Origin: CAZBZG01 sp964496245
GTDB lineage: Bacteria > Planctomycetota > SZUA-567
Assembly (NCBI GenBank): GCA_964496245.1
Contig: CAZBZG010000153.1
Coordinates: forward strand, 1-11,021
Reading direction: 5' to 3'
DNA length: 11,021 bases
Shown here: in pieces, positions 1 to 8,136 of the stretch
Position numbering within the stretch: the first letter of the stretch is position 1
How the letters are laid out: each line of letters opens with the position of its first letter
Notes under the pieces: model-generated
Database searches by the model: none
What the model was told of the DNA's origin: nothing
Seen by the model: the letters and a program-made list of their open reading frames with translations, nothing else
Translations under genes and position numbers: made by a program

Positions 1-1
1 C

Positions 2-3000
2 GCCTGGGTCACCGCCCATCCCAGCCGTTGCCAGGTGTCATGGGGAAGCGACCGGTCTGCTGTTGAGCGCGGCGACTGCCAGTCGTTCCAGCAGACTCTC
101 TACGGGGAGAACCACCAGCATTTCGTGGATGTCGAGCTGACCCCGGGCGCAGAAGTGTACTGGCGTGTGCTCGCCGAAAGCAATACAGGCCAACGCACGG
201 CCTCCCCGATGTTCACCTACAAACGTCCGCTTGTCCGAAAGCAGGAAGCTTCCGGGGACGCGCGCCTGGATTTCATCGCAGGCGCCCCTGCCACGACGCG
301 CCTGCCGGCACAGGCGGCGATTCCGTTCGCCAAAGGCAAGCTGCGAGCCGCCAAGCACCTTGTCGTCCGCGAGACCGACGGCAAGGAGGTCGCCGCCTTC
401 CTGGAGCCGACCAGTCGCTACCCCGACGGCTCCATCCGCTGGCTGTCGGCCCATTTCACCGCGGAGAAGGATCGCAGCTATCGTTTCGCCTTCGGGCCCG
501 GCCTGCACGCGAAAGAGGTCGGACGCCCTCTGGTGATGCAGCAGACCGAAGGGGCGATTCGCATCACAGGCCCCGGCGTATGCGCGGTCTTCGCCAAAGG
601 CTCTGCCGGCGGCCTGCAGGCGGTATGGGTGGATCCTTCGCGTCAGGGGCGTTTCGACGCATCGACCCTGCGGCTTTCTGAGGAAACGACGTCCCTCACC
701 ATGCGTGGCAAGGAGGGGCAGACATTCAGCGCTTCGCCTCCTCGAATCCTCGCCCTCGAACGAAGCGGCCCCACGATGGCATCCGTCCGGGCGGAAGGCC
801 ACTTCGTGCGCGGCGGCAAACGGCTGTTTCACTACATCGCCCGCTGGACGGTTCGCAAGGACCATCCGGGGATCGACCTGGAGCTGACCGTGGGCAACGA
901 CGCGCCCGCCATTGCCACAAAGATGTACGCACCGAAGAAGACCCTCACGTATTTCGAAGACATGGTGTTGGCTGTGAAGAATCGCGCACTGCAAGAGGGG
1001 CCGCTCTCCATTGCCATCGACGAGGACCTCAAACAGGCGGACGCGGCCCGCTATGTCCAGAAGGACGAACGCACGCTGCTCGTTGACGGCGAACCGCAGA
1101 AGGCGCGGCTGAGCGGCTTTGTCTCGGCGGGGAAGGATGCCGGGCTGATGGCCGTACGCCTCGAGGATTGCTGGCAGCAATACCCAAAAGGGTTCCGCGT
1201 CAAGGACGACACCCTCTACATCGACCTGATGCCGGATTTCGAGCCGGGCACCTATCCGGCGGAACTGAACGGAGAGACCGTGCGCCTGTTCTTCTACATC
1301 AAGGAGGGGCAGTACCGCATCATGCGTGGCGTGCAGAAGACGCACCGCCTTACGTTTGCGTTCGGTCCCGAAGCGGCCGCACAGTGCCGGCCCGAACGCC
1401 TCTTGATGTCCGCTCGCCTGCTGCTGCCCGACCCGACATACAGTTGTCAGACAGGCGTGTACGGCCCCATGCGGCCCATCGACGGCCGATACGAGGCGGT
1501 GAACAAGTGGATCGCAGCGCATCTGGAAGCGTTTCCGCGGTCACGAACACGAAGGCGCGAATACGGGCTTTTGAATTACGGCGACTGGTGGGGTGAACGC
1601 GGCTGCAACTGGGGCAACATGGAATATGATCACGCGCAAGGATGTTCCCAGGAATTGCTGCGACGGAACGAACGTCAATGGTTCAAGATCGGCTATGAAG
1701 CCGCCACCCACCACAGTGATGTGGACACGTTGCATTACGGCCGCAATAGGGGCCTGCAACCGCAACACGCCGGCTGCCACACGGGGCGGGAGTATTTCGC
1801 AGACGAGTTGGAATACAACGACTTCCGGCGCATGTACGGGCGTGCCCCCTATCCGCAGACGTTTCACGCCGGGCACATGTGGTGCGGCGGCATGGCGAAT
1901 TTCGCCGCCATGCTGGGTAGCCGCCGCTTTCTCGAAGTCATGGATCTCTTCGCTCAACAGCGAGGCCGGGCGGCTACGGTCCGACTGGGCACCGGCAACC
2001 ATCGCGGCTGGAACCTCTTCGCCTTTTGCAACGCATACACGGTGAACGCCGATCCGTTCTATTTGAACGCGGCGCGCATCCATTTCGACCGCTACGTCGT
2101 GGCCACGGACGTCACTTCTGGGACCGTATACAGCGGACGGGATTATGCTCATGAGACCATCAGCATGATCCAGCGCAACGCCCTGGTCAAATACGGGCAG
2201 GTTGCGGACGACCCCCGTTACAAGGATGTCTTCGTTCGGTCCCTGCAAGCATTGCGCAACATGTGGGACGACGGGCTGCACGGCTTCGTGGTCCATCATC
2301 ACGGTTGGTGGTCGAGCCGAAAAGATCTTCCGCTGTTTTCCATGATCCTGGGTGAAGGGTACCGGTTGACGCGAGATCCGGAATGGAAAGAGATGCTGTT
2401 CGATCACCTTTCGGACGGCCTAACCAAAGTGGATGGACGCGCCAAGATGGCCGGTACCTGTCTCCTGACATCGCCGTTTTGGACCGCCTACCTAGAGGAA
2501 TGCGGCATCGAGGGCATTCAGGCCAACAGCGTGCCGCCGGACGTAAAGGCTCGCCGCCGGGCCGGCGGACGGGGCGGCATCGAAGGCTGGGAGAAACGGG
2601 AACCCAAGAAACTCGGAGCCGCCCAGGAATCCAAAGGGCGGGAGATTGTGCCGGGCAAGATGCTGATCGCGGACGCGTTTGAGCAGGAATCCATAACGAA
2701 GCACTGGCAGCATCACGGTACAGCAGACGACATCCGGCTCTCGGTATCCGCCGAAACAGCCGCCGGCGGCGAGAAGGCGCTGAAGGTAGACGTCCACAAC
2801 CTGCCGAACAAGCGTTTCACCGCCCTCTTCCGTTCCTGCCAGCTGGAGGACGCCTCACACCTGACAGAGGTGTTGTTGGACGTCTACGTCAAGGACAGGA
2901 CCGTGGACATACGCAATTTCGGCCTACGCTTCGAGGGAAAGCCGGTTCATTACAAGGGCTATGGTTCGCGCAAGTTGCCCAAGAACAAATGGGTCCGGCT

Positions 3001-3136
3001 GCGGTTTCCGATAACAAGAGTCGAGGGCACTCCCTCCATCCGCAAGGTGCGCCTCTATTTCAACCAGCACCAGGGGTTTGAACCGGGATCGGTGTTCTAT
3101 CTGGACAACTTCACGGTACGAGTGCGGGATCACTGA
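2..3136 (+). CDS. PcRGLX/YetA-like (PL26-type) polysaccharide lyase-like protein, 5' partial
   Basis: Probably cleaves an acidic polysaccharide such as rhamnogalacturonan outside the cytoplasm; function is from family resemblance only. The frame is open to the left edge, so the start is missing; residues here count from the GTG at 35, which is only an internal candidate. Residues 1-65 look like the end of a fibronectin-III-like domain (ELTPGAEVYWRV, then MFTYKRP). Residues 77-300 resemble the RIFT-barrel domain (YPDGSIRWL at 129-137) and 300-460 a central beta-sandwich. Residues 470-825 resemble the alpha/alpha-toroid, with GDWWGE at 516, NMEYD at 528, HHSDVDTLH at 559, HAGHMW at 611 and GNHRGWN at 654. 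A basic linker (835-870) leads to a jelly-roll, CBM-like domain (875-1033) ending in FYLDNFTV. The fold call is fairly secure; substrate and activity are not. The next gene begins 139 nt downstream on the same strand. Confidence 0.85.
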   Translation, partial: AWVTAHPSRCQVSWGSDRSAVERGDCQSFQQTLYGENHQHFVDVELTPGAEVYWRVLAESNTGQRTASPMFTYKRPLVRKQEASGDARLDFIAGAPATTRLPAQAAIPFAKGKLRAAKHLVVRETDGKEVAAFLEPTSRYPDGSIRWLSAHFTAEKDRSYRFAFGPGLHAKEVGRPLVMQQTEGAIRITGPGVCAVFAKGSAGGLQAVWVDPSRQGRFDASTLRLSEETTSLTMRGKEGQTFSASPPRILALERSGPTMASVRAEGHFVRGGKRLFHYIARWTVRKDHPGIDLELTVGNDAPAIATKMYAPKKTLTYFEDMVLAVKNRALQEGPLSIAIDEDLKQADAARYVQKDERTLLVDGEPQKARLSGFVSAGKDAGLMAVRLEDCWQQYPKGFRVKDDTLYIDLMPDFEPGTYPAELNGETVRLFFYIKEGQYRIMRGVQKTHRLTFAFGPEAAAQCRPERLLMSARLLLPDPTYSCQTGVYGPMRPIDGRYEAVNKWIAAHLEAFPRSRTRRREYGLLNYGDWWGERGCNWGNMEYDHAQGCSQELLRRNERQWFKIGYEAATHHSDVDTLHYGRNRGLQPQHAGCHTGREYFADELEYNDFRRMYGRAPYPQTFHAGHMWCGGMANFAAMLGSRRFLEVMDLFAQQRGRAATVRLGTGNHRGWNLFAFCNAYTVNADPFYLNAARIHFDRYVVATDVTSGTVYSGRDYAHETISMIQRNALVKYGQVADDPRYKDVFVRSLQALRNMWDDGLHGFVVHHHGWWSSRKDLPLFSMILGEGYRLTRDPEWKEMLFDHLSDGLTKVDGRAKMAGTCLLTSPFWTAYLEECGIEGIQANSVPPDVKARRRAGGRGGIEGWEKREPKKLGAAQESKGREIVPGKMLIADAFEQESITKHWQHHGTADDIRLSVSAETAAGGEKALKVDVHNLPNKRFTALFRSCQLEDASHLTEVLLDVYVKDRTVDIRNFGLRFEGKPVHYKGYGSRKLPKNKWVRLRFPITRVEGTPSIRKVRLYFNQHQGFEPGSVFYLDNFTVRVRDH

Positions 3137-3178
3137 TGGCGGCCGGTCCAAGGGGAGACAGATGCCTCTGATTCGGAG

Positions 3179-3198
3179 GGTCCTGCTCCTGCAGGACC
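3179..3198. repeat. Perfect GC-rich hairpin between genes 1 and 2
   Basis: An 8-bp perfect inverted repeat (arms GGTCCTGC and GCAGGACC) with a TCCT loop sits 42 nt after the stop of the lyase-like gene and 77 nt before the next start. There is no following T-run, so it is not a standard intrinsic terminator. It could be a processing or attenuation hairpin, or one copy of a dispersed palindrome. A related element with GCGGTCC in its left arm lies after the next gene. Confidence 0.5.
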
Positions 3199-3262
3199 GC
3201 CCGTCAGGAGTACACGGCGGATGCGCAGAAGCGCGTCCCTTCGAGACCGTCGCCCTTCGCAC

Positions 3263-3267
3263 AGGAG
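3263..3267 (+). promoter_or_regulatory. Shine-Dalgarno AGGAG fixing the start at 3276
   Basis: AGGAG lies 8 nt upstream of the ATG at 3276. That ATG is directly followed by a basic stretch and a hydrophobic core typical of a signal peptide. This supports 3276 over the upstream in-frame TTG at 3078, which lies inside the preceding gene. Confidence 0.75.
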
Positions 3268-3275
3268 ACGAAGCC

Positions 3276-6200
3276 ATGACAAGCAGCCGAAGCGCACGCA
3301 AACCGGAGACATCCACCAGGCGGCCCGGAAGCCAACTTCTGTGTGCAGGGCTTCTGTTGCTTGTCGGCTGGGGTTCTGCTCCGCGCCGCGCGGCGGGAGA
3401 GGAGCTGTACAAGAACAGCCTGCTGTTTTACGCCTCCTTCGATGAAGGTTTGACGCCGGACGTGCATGACAATCGGTATGCGCCGGACACGCGATTTCGC
3501 AAATACTACAGCCTCGTCAACAAAGTGGACGGCCCGACCCTGGCCAACGGAAAGCAGGGGAAGGCCCTGCGCATCGTTTCCGGCAAGAGCGGGGTGATCT
3601 ATCCACTCCCGGGGCATATCCGTTCGGACCGCGGCACCATCGCCTTCTGGGTCTCGGCCGAGAACTGGGATTCCAAGGAGACGGACGTCCTGCAGATGCC
3701 CTTCTCTACGCACGGAACGAACAACGGAACCCGCACGCGCAACAACCGGCGCATCCAGATCCAGCATACCTACAACTCCCGCTCGCTCGATTTCAAGCTG
3801 CTGTGGGGCGGGCGCTACCAGATGGCGAGCGGCGGGATCCGGTCGTTTTCGTCTTGCTCCATGCCGTGGATCACGGACGAGAGCCTGGTGGAGGGCATCG
3901 AGCGGATGAAGCCGGGGGTGTGGTTCCACATCGCTTACGCCTGGGGCGACGGAGAGGTGGCGGCCTACCGCAACGGCGTATGCGTGGGCCGAGACGCCTA
4001 TCCGAAGGAGAAGGGCGATTGGGAACTCTCTACAGAAGAGCTGGGGTTCCTGTTTGCCATTGGCCATCCGGAGATGCGACACGGTTTCCGTCTGCGCTAT
4101 ATCTGCAAGCCGAAGGACTTGGGGAAATCGTACTACCCGAAGCGGAATCCCGACTATGAAGAGATGCGCAAGAAGAAACGGATCACGCTGATCGACGAGT
4201 TCGCCATCTTCGACCGCAAGCTCGACAAGGCGCAGGTCGCCGCGCTGCACACGGGCGGCGTCCGGGCGTTCATGGCTACGGCGGACAAAAACGAGGCCCG
4301 GCTGGAGGTGTTCCCGCTGCCCACGCAGCGGCGGGTGGTGTTCGAGGCGATGCACGGCGAGGTGCCCGAGGGGGCGCAGGCCCTCGTGCGCATTCGGAGC
4401 AAAGAGGGCGAGGCGGAGAAGGTGATTCCGCTTTCCCTGGACGGCCGAGAGGCGCAGGGCGAGATACAGACAGACGGGCTTGCGCCGGGTTTGTACGAAG
4501 CGGAATACAAGGTGGTCGACAGGCAGAGGAAGGCGCTTGCCCGAACGCCCCAACCGGTCGCGTTCGAACTCGCGCCCCAGGAGGAATGGTGGGACAACAC
4601 GATCGGCGAGGACGATCGGCTGCACGACCTCGTGCCCCCGCCGTGGACGCCCATGGGGAAGGATGGCGACAGGATCTCCTGCTGGGGCCGGACGATCCGC
4701 TATGACGGCGGGGCGCTGCCCCGACAGATCGTGAGCAAGGGGAAGGATCTTCTGGCATCTCCGATGGCGTTGGCCTTTGAGCTGGACGGTCAGGCGATTT
4801 CCTTTCCAGACCCTGCGGTCGAATACCCGCTCGTGTCCGAAGCGGCTGTGGAGCGGGCGTGGACGGCGAAGGCCGAGGGCGTGGTGTTGACCGTCCGCAG
4901 CCGCACCGAGTTCGACGGCTTCATCTGGACCACGCTGCAAGTGAAGAATGAAAGCGCCAAGCCCATCACGGGTCTGAAGCTGAATATCCCCTGCGTGCAA
5001 GAGCACGCCCAGTTCATCCACACCTCAGGCCGGGGCTGGCGGGGAAAGACGCCCCCCGACTGCACCACGCGCAAGGAATGGGCGTCCGCGTACGGGCACT
5101 TCGCCAACTACGTGTGGCTGGGCGGCTACGAGCGCGGCCTGCAGTGGATCAGCGAAGGCCGGGAGGGCTGGTTCAACCGCGACAAGGCGGACGAACTGCG
5201 CGTCAAGCCCGAGGGCAAACGCGTGACTCTGACCGTGAAGATGATCAGCGCGCCGTGCGACCGCAAAGCGTTCACCATCGCCTTCGGTCTTCACCCCACG
5301 CCGATCAAGGCCCCAGTAGCCCGCTCAAAACGGCGTGGCACAACTGGCTGTTGGGCGGTGGTTCCAACCCTGCCTCGGCCCAGCGTGAAGTCCGGACAAA
5401 GCGAGCAAAAGTTCTGGGCACCCGACCGCCAGCGAAGGGAGAAAAATCCCAATTACTTCCGGTACAGTTTTATAAATTCCGTGGCTTCATACTACTGGAA
5501 AGGCGAGGAAATCCGCGAGCGCCGTTGGTACAAGTCCGAATGGGAGTGCGTGCCGCAGTACGAGCGGCTCCAGCCGCTCAGCTGGAGTTATTTCAAGACG
5601 TGCGCGGACACCTCCTACGCCGATTGGTGGGTGTGGTTCATCAAAAACCGCTGGCTGCATCCGGACTACGGCAACATGGCGGGCATCTATTTCGATCACG
5701 GCCACCCCCTCAAGTGCGGCAATCCCCTTCACGAGGGGAAATGCGGCTATCTCGATGAGGACGACATCCTGCGTCCGGAGCGCAAGGTCGTGGCCATGCG
5801 CAATCTCCTGAAGCGCATCTACATGGCGGTCAAGGGCATCGACAAGGAGCACCCGCAGGGCGCGACTCCCGACCACCCGGTGGTGCTGCACACGTCGACC
5901 GAGATCATCGCACCCCTCGTCTCCTTCGCCTACGTGTTCGACGGGGAGACCTTCTATACCAACAAGGGGCACTTCATGGACCGGCTGTCGCTCTCCTTCA
6001 TGGCGTCCGAATGGTCGCACACGGCCTGGGGATACGATGAGCGGGGTACCTGTTTCAAGTACGCCTATTTCATGAAGGGATGTCCGTATCAAATCGATCG
6101 GAACAAGGCGAAGGTGAAAGGCAGAAGTTGCACCCTTGACAAGAACGACGAACTCTGGATGTTGCGTAACCGGGGCGTCAAACCGGAAAAATACGATGAA

Positions 6201-6674
6201 ATGATCGGATGGCTGGTGCCCCGGGAACGCGAGTGCAACGCCATGTTCCTCTTGTTCGACCGCACGCCCGGTTTTCCGAGCCATTACTTGAAATACAAAG
6301 ACAACCACGTAAAATGGAAGCGCACTGTCGAGACCTTCGGCTTCTACGAGGATGACGTGGAATTCAGGGGCTTCTGGAAGACCGGTCAAACGGTCAGCAA
6401 CCAGGACGAGAAGCTTAAGGCCTCGGTCTACCTGCGCAAGGCTCAGGGCAAGGCGCTCTTGGCGATCACCAACCTGCGCGACGACGCCGTAGAGCGGGAG
6501 ATGGTGCTGGACCCGGCAGCGCTCGGGCTGGACGGCGCGCTCGCGATCACGAATGGGGAGACGGGCGATGCGATCGCGTGTGCTGACGCTGAGGACGGCA
6601 CGATCGGCATGTCGATCCGCGTTCCCGGGCGGGACTACGTGTTGGTCCTGGCACAGACCAAGACGGAGCCCTAG
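3276..6674 (+). CDS. Secreted LamG plus GH123-like (DUF6067-type) glycoside hydrolase-like protein
   Basis: Predicted exported glycosidase-like protein of 1132 residues. Residues 1-42 form a Sec signal peptide: arginines at 5-17, hydrophobic core LLCAGLLLLVGW at 21-32, likely cleavage near AAG/E at 41-42. A LamG/concanavalin-like domain follows (about 47-325; GTIAFWVSAENW, AYRNGVCV). A small beta domain (340-432) precedes the family signature WWDNTIG...VPPPWTP...CWGRTIRYDGG (438-479). The N-terminal sandwich ends near TPIKAP (675-680). The barrel-like part (725-1000) includes IYFDHGHPLKCGN (804-816) and YVFDGETF (886-893); D807, D889 and E891 are only candidate acid residues, and the adjacent Asp-Glu pair of characterised GH123 enzymes is not obvious there. 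A terminal beta domain (1030-1127) ends the protein. Residues 685-710 look atypical and may mark a local frame disturbance. The DUF6067/GH123 link is family knowledge; substrate is unknown. It is the paralogue of the gene at 8297. Confidence 0.9.
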   Translation: MTSSRSARKPETSTRRPGSQLLCAGLLLLVGWGSAPRRAAGEELYKNSLLFYASFDEGLTPDVHDNRYAPDTRFRKYYSLVNKVDGPTLANGKQGKALRIVSGKSGVIYPLPGHIRSDRGTIAFWVSAENWDSKETDVLQMPFSTHGTNNGTRTRNNRRIQIQHTYNSRSLDFKLLWGGRYQMASGGIRSFSSCSMPWITDESLVEGIERMKPGVWFHIAYAWGDGEVAAYRNGVCVGRDAYPKEKGDWELSTEELGFLFAIGHPEMRHGFRLRYICKPKDLGKSYYPKRNPDYEEMRKKKRITLIDEFAIFDRKLDKAQVAALHTGGVRAFMATADKNEARLEVFPLPTQRRVVFEAMHGEVPEGAQALVRIRSKEGEAEKVIPLSLDGREAQGEIQTDGLAPGLYEAEYKVVDRQRKALARTPQPVAFELAPQEEWWDNTIGEDDRLHDLVPPPWTPMGKDGDRISCWGRTIRYDGGALPRQIVSKGKDLLASPMALAFELDGQAISFPDPAVEYPLVSEAAVERAWTAKAEGVVLTVRSRTEFDGFIWTTLQVKNESAKPITGLKLNIPCVQEHAQFIHTSGRGWRGKTPPDCTTRKEWASAYGHFANYVWLGGYERGLQWISEGREGWFNRDKADELRVKPEGKRVTLTVKMISAPCDRKAFTIAFGLHPTPIKAPVARSKRRGTTGCWAVVPTLPRPSVKSGQSEQKFWAPDRQRREKNPNYFRYSFINSVASYYWKGEEIRERRWYKSEWECVPQYERLQPLSWSYFKTCADTSYADWWVWFIKNRWLHPDYGNMAGIYFDHGHPLKCGNPLHEGKCGYLDEDDILRPERKVVAMRNLLKRIYMAVKGIDKEHPQGATPDHPVVLHTSTEIIAPLVSFAYVFDGETFYTNKGHFMDRLSLSFMASEWSHTAWGYDERGTCFKYAYFMKGCPYQIDRNKAKVKGRSCTLDKNDELWMLRNRGVKPEKYDEMIGWLVPRERECNAMFLLFDRTPGFPSHYLKYKDNHVKWKRTVETFGFYEDDVEFRGFWKTGQTVSNQDEKLKASVYLRKAQGKALLAITNLRDDAVEREMVLDPAALGLDGALAITNGETGDAIACADAEDGTIGMSIRVPGRDYVLVLAQTKTEP
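4377..5292 (+). repeat. Intragenic duplication, copy 1 (paralogous segment)
   Basis: This 916-bp stretch aligns without gaps to 10106-11021 at a constant offset of 5729 bases. It covers the end of the small beta domain and the GH123-like N-terminal sandwich. Long identical runs occur, for example around GATCGTGAGCAAGGGGAAGG at 4727-4746. Many differences are at third codon positions, as expected for a gene duplication under purifying selection, or for gene conversion. Confidence 0.85.
5238..5292 (+). repeat. 55-bp perfect repeat, copy 1
   Basis: Bases 5238-5292 are identical to 10967-11021. The base to the left differs (g at 5237, c at 10966), and copy 2 stops at the window edge. This is the most conserved core of the paralogous segment (protein KMISAPCDRKAFTIAFGL). 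Confidence 0.95.
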
Positions 6675-6682
6675 CGGAAGCC

Positions 6683-6700
6683 GCGGTCCTGGAGGGCCGC
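6683..6700. repeat. GC-rich hairpin just after gene 2
   Basis: Arms GCGGTCC and GGGCCGC form 7 pairs (one G-T wobble) around a TGGA loop, 8 nt after the stop codon at 6672-6674. No T-run follows. It may help end or stabilise the transcript, or belong to the same short-palindrome class as the one at 3179. The rest of the 287-nt gap up to 6961 holds only weak structures: a 7-bp inverted repeat (6850-6856 with 6875-6881) and a 9-bp direct repeat CGGATCTGC at 6860 and 6893. I see no convincing promoter in it. Confidence 0.4.
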
Positions 6701-6950
6701 ATCGTAGCCAGTCCGGTGCATCCAAGGGTCCGCGAGGAAATGACTGAGCCTTTTCGGCGCGGCTATTTCGCCGCCAGGCAAAGAGCGAGGAAGATGCGTA
6801 TCGGGAATATGGCGACGAGGAGAGACGCAGCCCGGCGGGGCGCGCAGCCGGAGGCGGAGCGGATCTGCCCGGATCGCCTCCTCGCCGCGTCTCGGATCTG
6901 CACGCTTTCCGGCGCAACGAATTGTCGAAGTACCTGCCGGACGCGTCTGA

Positions 6951-6955
6951 AGGAG
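6951..6955 (+). promoter_or_regulatory. Shine-Dalgarno AGGAG fixing the start at 6962
   Basis: AGGAG stands 6 nt before the ATG at 6962, ideal spacing. This supports 6962 over the in-frame upstream ATG at 6716, whose extra 82 residues are arginine-rich and unlike a protein N-terminus. A second ATG at 6957 is in another frame. Confidence 0.75.
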
Positions 6956-6961
6956 CATGCC

Positions 6962-7837
6962 ATGCCACACGTTTACCTGTTCTGCGGTGACACAGCGCCG
7001 CCTGGGGCGGGTCCAGAGGCTTGGAGACGCTTCCGCGCTCGGAGGGGGCGCTCGGTTTGCATTGCAAGCGGCGGATTCGGGTTCACTCTCGTGGAACTTC
7101 TCGTGGTGATGGCCATCATATCCATCCTCGCCGCCCTGCTGCTGCCGGCCTTGCGCAACGCCATGGAATCCGCGCAAGAGGCGGCCTGCGGGGGGAATCT
7201 CCGGCAAATCGGGATCGCCGAGGTTTCCTATGCCGGCGACTATCGTGGCTGGACCCACGGCGCGATGCATGGGTGGACTGGAGGCGGGGGCGGGCGGGAC
7301 ACTCACCTTGCTACGGCAGGAACAAATCCCCTGACGGTCGTCGAGATGGGGATTCTCGCGGAATTCGTTGGCAATCTCGACGTCTTCTACTGTCCCGCGA
7401 ACCGTGGTGCGCCTCTGACGAGTTCACGTAGAGAGAACTGGATCAACAGGCGGACGACGAAATGGGTCTGGATCTCCACCGGCTACAACAGCAGGCTCGA
7501 CCGTAAGGAAGAACCATACGCTTGCAACGATCCCGACTTGGGGCCCCATGATTCGTCGACTTACACAGCCAAGTTCAGGCTTGACCGGATGAACAACCGG
7601 GTTATCGCCTCCGATCGGATGCAGGGAGCGAATTATCCAGCTTCAATCAATCTGGTGGCGCATGGCCGGGTAAGCACCACCCCGAGGTTCAACGTGGTCT
7701 TTTCCGACGGGCACGTAAAGAGCTACCAGGACAACGTGCCCATACTATGGGGAGACAAGGTGTGGGAGCACATTTTTACGTATCCCGGCGGAGGAAGGTC
7801 GGTGGCGATTTATCGGGGATTCGACAAGGCGGATTGA
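6962..7837 (+). CDS. Type II secretion pseudopilin-like protein (prepilin-type N-terminus)
   Basis: Protein of 291 residues of the pseudopilin-like family that is strongly expanded in PVC bacteria. The prepilin peptidase site is GGFG|FTLVELLVV: cleavage after G40, Phe41 as +1 and the conserved Glu45 as +5. The hydrophobic helix runs from about 41 to 62 (ending AALLLPALRNA). Next comes the family's CGGNLRQIGIAEVSYAGDYRGW block (near 73-94), and near the C-terminus FNVVFSDGHV with D249-G250-H251. The 40-residue leader is long, with several arginines (RRFRARRGR) before the cleavage site; it is kept because of the good ribosome site. No other pilus or secretion component is present here. Its position between two secreted glycosidase-like genes suggests a surface-associated or glycan-related accessory role (inference). 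Family call is strong, biological role unknown. Confidence 0.9.
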   Translation: MPHVYLFCGDTAPPGAGPEAWRRFRARRGRSVCIASGGFGFTLVELLVVMAIISILAALLLPALRNAMESAQEAACGGNLRQIGIAEVSYAGDYRGWTHGAMHGWTGGGGGRDTHLATAGTNPLTVVEMGILAEFVGNLDVFYCPANRGAPLTSSRRENWINRRTTKWVWISTGYNSRLDRKEEPYACNDPDLGPHDSSTYTAKFRLDRMNNRVIASDRMQGANYPASINLVAHGRVSTTPRFNVVFSDGHVKSYQDNVPILWGDKVWEHIFTYPGGGRSVAIYRGFDKAD

Positions 7838-7908
7838 GTTCCATCGCTGGTTTGTACGAGAGGTCGGTTATGACCGGACGCAAGATGTCGGGATTGGCGG
7901 CGCTGGCG

Positions 7909-8094
7909 CATGCGGCGACGGCGGGGAATGCATGAAGGCTTTCGGCGTCCGTGTAGGCCCTGAAATGGATCAACCGACGCAGTCAGCGCCGGTCGTTGAG
8001 CTGGACAGGGTTGCGGGCATACCTGGAGCACTACCCGCACCCGGGGCCGCGCACGATGCACGACTTGTACATGCTATCGGCTCTTACGCAATGA
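7909..8094 (+). pseudogene. Decayed C-terminus of a group II intron reverse transcriptase/maturase
   Basis: In the frame of codons starting at 7909, the translation gives a run ending at GNA, stop (7933), RLSASV, stop (7954), ALKWINRRSQRRSLSW, then GLRAYLEHYPHPGPR and HDLY, ending at the stop at 8092-8094. 'W-[IL]-N-R-R-S-Q-R-R-S-x-x-W ... P-x-P-R' is the usual C-terminal tail of LtrA-type intron maturases, here preceded by GN-x-RLS as in intact relatives. No reverse transcriptase catalytic domain is present and two stops break the frame, so it is non-functional. A domain-V-like RNA element follows 8 nt later, in the order expected of an intron 3' end. Recognition is from memory of the family, not from a search. 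Confidence 0.65.
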
Positions 8095-8101
8095 TCGTCG
8101 A

Positions 8102-8136
8102 GAAGCCGGATGTGAAAAAATCCAAAAGCCCGGTTC
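8102..8136 (+). ncRNA. Degenerate group II intron domain V
   Basis: The 35-nt stretch begins GAAGCCGGATGTG and ends CCCGGTTC, the typical ends of bacterial domain V. The lower helix pairs 8104-8109 (AGCCGG, containing the AGC triad) with 8130-8135 (CCGGTT), including one G-T pair. The upper helix, normally several G-C pairs, has lapsed into A-rich sequence (8115-8127). The usual continuation TTCTGTGAGGGGC is present but split by 16 extra bases: TTCTG occurs at 8134 and again at 8150. It follows the maturase remnant directly, which strengthens both calls. Confidence 0.55.

Noticed and set aside
3078..3275. Upstream extension of gene 2 to a TTG start
   Set aside because: It overlaps the end of gene 1 and would bury the signal peptide. 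The ATG at 3276 has a good ribosome site and is followed directly by the signal peptide.
3204..5021. Long minus-strand open frame of 605 codons opposite gene 2
   Set aside because: A shadow of a GC-rich gene: no domain, low-complexity His/Arg/Leu composition, while the plus strand encodes recognisable domains.
6716..6961. N-terminal extension of the pseudopilin-like gene
   Set aside because: The extension is arginine-rich and not protein-like; the ATG at 6962 has AGGAG at 6 nt spacing and leads into the prepilin motif.
7863..7879. Weak hairpin just after the pseudopilin stop as its terminator
   Set aside because: Only six pairs with a bulge and no T-run; it may equally be part of the intron remnant.
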